Assembly (NCBI GenBank): GCA_018000455.1
Contig: JAGNJW010000016.1
Location: 54,865 to 118,864, forward strand
Reading direction: 5' to 3'
Source of the DNA: Acidobacteriota bacterium
GTDB lineage: Bacteria > Acidobacteriota > Vicinamibacteria > Vicinamibacterales > UBA2999
Length of the DNA stretch: 64,000 nucleotides
Positions within the stretch are counted from its first letter, which is position 1. The number at the start of each line of letters is the position of its first letter. This document shows, in pieces, positions 60,457 through 64,000 of this stretch. A program made the position numbers and the translations under genes. The notes under the pieces were generated by a model. It was not told the origin of the DNA and made no database searches. It saw only the letters and a list, made by a program, of their open reading frames with translations.

Positions 60457-63118
60457 GTTCCACCACCAGGGCCGTGGCCCTGCGCGCGGGCAGCAAGCCC
60501 GCCAGGGCCGTGGCCAGCACGACCGCGACCGACACCTGGGCCAGGAAGAGCACCGGCACGCGGAACTGGATGGTCCAGCCGAAGCTCTGCACGTTGATCA
60601 CGTAGACGAGCAGCAACGACAGTGCCAGCCCCATCACCAGCCCGATCGTCATGCTGGTGGCGCCGATGAGGGCGGCCTCGACGACCACCACCTGCTGCAC
60701 CTGCCGCCGGAGCGCGCCGATGAGGCGCAGCATCCGCAGTTCGCGCTGCCGCTCGAGCACCAGCGTCAAGAGCGTGCCGGCCACACCGAACATCGCCACC
60801 ACGATGGCGATCAGTTCCAGCGCGTAGGTGATGGCGAACGTGCTGTCGAAGATCCGCAACACCTCGGCCCTGAGCGCGCGGTTGGTGTAGATGAAGGCGC
60901 GGTGTCCCTCGTCGAGTCCGGCCAGGATGTCGTCGCGCACCTGATCGGGATCGGCACCCTCGCGCAGGTAGACGGCGGCGCTGGTCGGCGGCAGCTCGCC
61001 GAAATGGCGCGCGAACACCGGCCGGTCCATCACGACCACGCCGCGGTCGACGGCGTAGTCGTAGTAGACGGCCGCGACCGTGAACGGCCGGTCGCCTGCC
61101 CGGGTTGGGAGTTGCAGGATATCGCCGGGCGCGGCACCGTATTTGTTGGCGAAGGCCTCGGAAACCAGCACCGCGTCGCTGCCGATGGCCCGCCCGAGCG
61201 CCGCACGCCCGTCGGCGGGAGCCTTGAAGAGCAGCGACCCATGCGAGCGGACGATGTCGAACTGGCCGGCGCCGAGCACGACCAGGTTGCCCTGGTACAC
61301 CAGATCGAGATTGCGGAAGGTGTCGACCGCGGCCACCGACGGGTGCTGCTCGAGGGCGGCGACGACCGCCGGCGAGAGCGTTTGCGCCGAGCCGGTCGTG
61401 GGCTGCACGCCAGGTCCGACGAATAGATCTGCCTGCAGCGTCTGGCCCACCCAGTAGACGACCGTGTCGCGGAAGCTGCCCACCATCACGGCGATGGCGA
61501 CCATCATCGCCAGTGCCACCGAGAGTGCGGCAATCGAGATCGAGAGGCGCGGAATGGCGGCCGTGAAGTGCGCGTGCGCCAACTTGCCGGTCACACCGAG
61601 CAGGGCCGAGAGCGGACGGGCGAGCAGCCGCGCCGTGACGAAGATGATGGCCGGCACGAGCAGCGACGCACCGATGATGATCGCGAAGGCCGAGGCGTAG
61701 GCGAAGAGCGGTCGTCCGCCCACCGGGCCGAGTTGCGCGAGCCCGGCGGCGGCGGCCAGCACCACGCCTGGCACGACGAAGGTGGCCGCATCGAGTCGCA
61801 CGCGCGACGCGAGCTGGTCGCTGCCGCGCATGGCGGCCGTGGGCGGCACCCGGCTTGCCTCGAGCGCCGGCACGACCGCCGCCAGCAGCGACAGCGGCAG
61901 GCCGATGGCCAAGGCGAGCGCGACGTGGGCCATCGAGAGCGCCGGCGGCGCCGCGGCGGTGGCGATGTAAAGCGTGCTGACGGTGCTGCCGGTGACGCCC
62001 ACCGCGAGGTTCGCCAGGAGGCGACCCAGGCCGACGCCGACCAGCGTGCCGACCAGGCCCATGAGCGCCGCTTCCCCGAGAAACAGTCCCAGCACCTGCC
62101 GGCGTGTCACGCCCAGCGCGCGCAGCATGCCCACTTCCTCGCGGCGCGCCAGCACGGCCACCGTGGCGGTGTTGTAGACCAGGAAGAGGCCGACCACCAG
62201 CGCCACCCACGAGAGCGCCGTCAGATTCAGGTGGAAGGCGGACAGCATCTTCTCGACCTGGCGACCGCGTCTGGACGGCTTGGCTGCGGTGAGCCCGGCC
62301 GGCAGCCGGGCGGCAATGGCCGATTCCGCCGCCTCCAGTTCGGCGCTCGTGGGCGCCTTGGAGGTGTCGAGCGCGCCGGCCTCGTGCGCGATCTGCACGT
62401 CGATCCGGTCGATGCGTCCGAGCCGCGCGAAGGCGAGCTGGGCGGCGGCGATGTCCATCAGCACGAAGCTGCCGTCCATGACGCGCGCCGGCCCTTTGTC
62501 TTCGAGCAGCGCCCGCACGATGTAGGTGTTGACGCGGTCGCCGGCGAGCAGCCGCACCTCCGAGCCGAGCGAATAGCCCCGGCGCAGCGCCAGCTTCTCG
62601 GTGATGACGATGCTCTGCGGGCTCGTCAGCAGTTCGAGGAACGCCTGCGTCGTGAGCGGCTGTCCGCTGTCTGACCCGACCGAAGGGCCGCCCGGCCGCG
62701 GTGTGCTCGGCGCATCGTAGGCGGCCACGGCGTAGTCGCGCACCGTCGTGTCCCGCAGGATGTCGACGCCCAGCACCTTCACGGCCTCGGCGCGGCGTGC
62801 CCGCGTCGTGCCCGCCTCGCCGGTCACGATGGCCATGTCGCCTTCGATGACGGGCGAGGCCGCCCCGAATTCCCGCAGCCATGCGAGGTCGGGCAGGAGC
62901 GTCTCGTCGATGCCGCCGGCGCCGGTGATCTCGATCGAGGCGCGCCCCGACACCGTGTCGAGCGCCGTCTCGAAGCCGCGCACGGAACTGGCGTTGGTGA
63001 GCTGGATGGCGATGACGACGGCGATGCCGAGCGCGATGCCGGCCACCGTCGTGACCGTGCGCACCGGCTCATGCGCCATGCGCCGCACGATGAACTGGTG
63101 GAAGAGGCGGCGTCTCAT
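60446..63118 (-). CDS. FtsX-like ABC transporter permease (AttFG/LolC-type fusion)
   Basis: 890 residues. Two FtsX modules: the first with a N-terminal helix ([20 protein letters not shown]), a large periplasmic domain, and [50 protein letters not shown]; the second with [24 protein letters not shown], another periplasmic domain and [40 protein letters not shown]. Acts as a mechanotransmitting inner-membrane permease driven by the downstream-named ATPase. ATG overlaps the ATPase stop by 4 bp. Confidence 0.9.
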   Translation of the reverse strand: MRRRLFHQFIVRRMAHEPVRTVTTVAGIALGIAVVIAIQLTNASSVRGFETALDTVSGRASIEITGAGGIDETLLPDLAWLREFGAASPVIEGDMAIVTGEAGTTRARRAEAVKVLGVDILRDTTVRDYAVAAYDAPSTPRPGGPSVGSDSGQPLTTQAFLELLTSPQSIVITEKLALRRGYSLGSEVRLLAGDRVNTYIVRALLEDKGPARVMDGSFVLMDIAAAQLAFARLGRIDRIDVQIAHEAGALDTSKAPTSAELEAAESAIAARLPAGLTAAKPSRRGRQVEKMLSAFHLNLTALSWVALVVGLFLVYNTATVAVLARREEVGMLRALGVTRRQVLGLFLGEAALMGLVGTLVGVGLGRLLANLAVGVTGSTVSTLYIATAAAPPALSMAHVALALAIGLPLSLLAAVVPALEASRVPPTAAMRGSDQLASRVRLDAATFVVPGVVLAAAAGLAQLGPVGGRPLFAYASAFAIIIGASLLVPAIIFVTARLLARPLSALLGVTGKLAHAHFTAAIPRLSISIAALSVALAMMVAIAVMVGSFRDTVVYWVGQTLQADLFVGPGVQPTTGSAQTLSPAVVAALEQHPSVAAVDTFRNLDLVYQGNLVVLGAGQFDIVRSHGSLLFKAPADGRAALGRAIGSDAVLVSEAFANKYGAAPGDILQLPTRAGDRPFTVAAVYYDYAVDRGVVVMDRPVFARHFGELPPTSAAVYLREGADPDQVRDDILAGLDEGHRAFIYTNRALRAEVLRIFDSTFAITYALELIAIVVAMFGVAGTLLTLVLERQRELRMLRLIGALRRQVQQVVVVEAALIGATSMTIGLVMGLALSLLLVYVINVQSFGWTIQFRVPVLFLAQVSVAVVLATALAGLLPARRATALVVEHEE

Positions 63119-63789
63119 GCCGCGTCGAGGCGTCCGTCGCGCATGGCGAGCGTGCGGCCGGCTGCGGCTGCGACTTCGGCGGCATGCGTGGCGAGCAGCA
63201 CCGTGACGCCGAGATCGCGGTTCAACTCCGCCAGCAGCGCCAGCACGGTGGCACCGCTGGCCGAGTCGAGGTTGCCGGTGGGTTCATCGGCGATGAGCAG
63301 GGCCGGCTCGTGGACCAGGGCGCGGGCGATGGCGGCTCGCTGTGCCTCGCCACCCGATACCTGCTGCGGGTAGTGCGAGAGCCGATGGCCGATGCCAACC
63401 CGGGCCGCCAGGGTCGCGGCCCGCGCTTCGGCCGCCTTCGCCGGCATGCCGGCCAGCAGGCACGGCAGGGCGATGTTGTCGCCGATGGTCAGGGTGGGCA
63501 GCAGGTTGAAGAACTGGAAGACGAAGCCGATGCGGTCGCGGCGCAACCTGGTGAGGGCGTCGTCGTCGAGCCCGGCCACGTACTGCCCGTCGAACGTCAG
63601 GCGGCCCGACGTGGGGCGGTCCATCGCGCCGCACAGATGTAGCAGCGTCGACTTGCCGCACCCTGACGGACCCGTGAGCGCGACGAAATCCCCGCGCTCG
63701 AGCGACAGCGACACGCCGCGCAGCGCCGCAACCGGGGTGGCACCCTCGGCGTAGGTCTTCTCGAGGGCCTCGGCAACGATGAGCGGCAT
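63115..63789 (-). CDS. ABC transporter ATP-binding protein (LolD/AttE-type)
   Basis: 224 residues. Walker [10 protein letters not shown] (40-48), Q-loop [13 protein letters not shown], signature [16 protein letters not shown] (144-159), Walker [13 protein letters not shown] (164-175), and the H-loop [11 protein letters not shown]. The DEPTGNLD form is typical of MacB/LolD ATPases that pair with FtsX permeases. First gene of the exporter operon. Confidence 0.93.
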   Translation of the reverse strand: MPLIVAEALEKTYAEGATPVAALRGVSLSLERGDFVALTGPSGCGKSTLLHLCGAMDRPTSGRLTFDGQYVAGLDDDALTRLRRDRIGFVFQFFNLLPTLTIGDNIALPCLLAGMPAKAAEARAATLAARVGIGHRLSHYPQQVSGGEAQRAAIARALVHEPALLIADEPTGNLDSASGATVLALLAELNRDLGVTVLLATHAAEVAAAAGRTLAMRDGRLDAA

Positions 63790-63842
63790 GGCTACAGTCT
63801 ATGACCCCTGCAGGGGCAGGAACGTCCCCGCCGACGTGCGTC

Positions 63843-63871
63843 TTGCGGGGGGTGCCGCATTCGGTTTACGA
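63843..63871 (+). promoter_or_regulatory. Candidate promoter for tRNA-Asn
   Basis: TTGCGG (63843-63848), 17-bp spacer, TTACGA (63866-63871). A CTCGTCC/GGACGAG dyad lies between this and the tRNA. Confidence 0.4.
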
Positions 63872-63924
63872 TGAGGTTTCTCTCGTCCTCGCGCTCGCGC
63901 GCAGGGGACGAGCGTCCTGCCTGT

Positions 63925-63999
63925 TCCTCGGTAGCTCAACGGCAGAGCATCCGGCTGTTAACCGGAGGGTTGCTGGTTCGAATCCAGCCCGAGGAGCCA
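63925..63999 (+). tRNA. tRNA-Asn(GTT)
   Basis: Acceptor TCCTCGG/CCGAGGA, D-loop AGCTCAACGGCAGAGC, anticodon loop CTGTTAA with anticodon GTT, T-loop GGTTCGAATCC, discriminator G, and an encoded CCA (63997-63999). Confidence 0.97.
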
Positions 64000-64000
64000 A

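Noticed and set aside
1..64000. CRISPR arrays and insertion sequences
   Set aside because: No regularly spaced repeat array and no transposase gene was seen anywhere in the window.

Overview
The window is 64 kb of high-GC bacterial chromosome, most likely from an Acidobacteriota of the Vicinamibacteria type (inference). Support: a very large Oar-like TonB-dependent receptor with an N-terminal carboxypeptidase-regulatory-like domain, an ADOP/MacB-type permease without its own ATPase, a LytS/LytTR pair, paired TPR and FG-GAP proteins, and many secreted proteins of no known family. No rRNA gene is present, so the taxonomy rests on gene style only.

Layout. 0.2-15.5 kb is ordinary chromosome: a LytS-type kinase and LytTR regulator, the TonB-dependent receptor, a rhomboid protease with a zinc ribbon, a CNNM/CorC-type transporter, a small nucleotidyltransferase pair, an aldo-keto reductase, an RtcB ligase, an EVE-domain protein, and an exported msrB-msrA pair with a DUF1801 gene. 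15.73-37.40 kb is a genomic island inserted in a tRNA-Ser(GGA) gene and bounded by a perfect 43-bp direct repeat. 37.5-64 kb is chromosome again: an ADOP permease, a diadenylate-cyclase-like remnant, secreted proteins, an MFS transporter, a lysine/diaminopimelate operon (asd-lysC-dapB-dapA-dapD-M20 peptidase) behind a possible attenuator, TPR, FG-GAP and PPIase genes, the SRP RNA gene followed by dnaX-recR, an attEFGH-like ABC export operon, and tRNA-Asn(GTT).

The island is the most interesting part. At its left end lie a tyrosine integrase and two small HTH proteins in a 4-bp-overlap operon. Then come a UPF0175/DUF3368 (PIN) toxin-antitoxin pair and two winged-helix-like mobile-element proteins. 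After an operator-rich divergent promoter region a single + strand run of genes covers about 15 kb: AbiEi-like DUF6088 regulator, SNF2 helicase, PLD-family nuclease, type III-like DNA methyltransferase, type III-like helicase-nuclease, SMC-like AAA ATPase, HEAT-repeat sensor kinase, OmpR-like response regulator, YjzC-like small protein, two TIR-domain proteins and a caspase-like protease. This reads as a composite anti-phage locus: an expanded restriction-modification module, a two-component module, and a TIR-caspase signalling module resembling the Thoeris class that uses a caspase effector.

The way the island sits in its tRNA is unusual. The repeat covers the 5' half of the tRNA, so the functional tRNA gene has lost its own promoter. 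The island supplies a good-looking replacement promoter just upstream. The integrase reading frame runs through the whole tRNA gene, so the integrase C-terminus would differ between the integrated and excised states.
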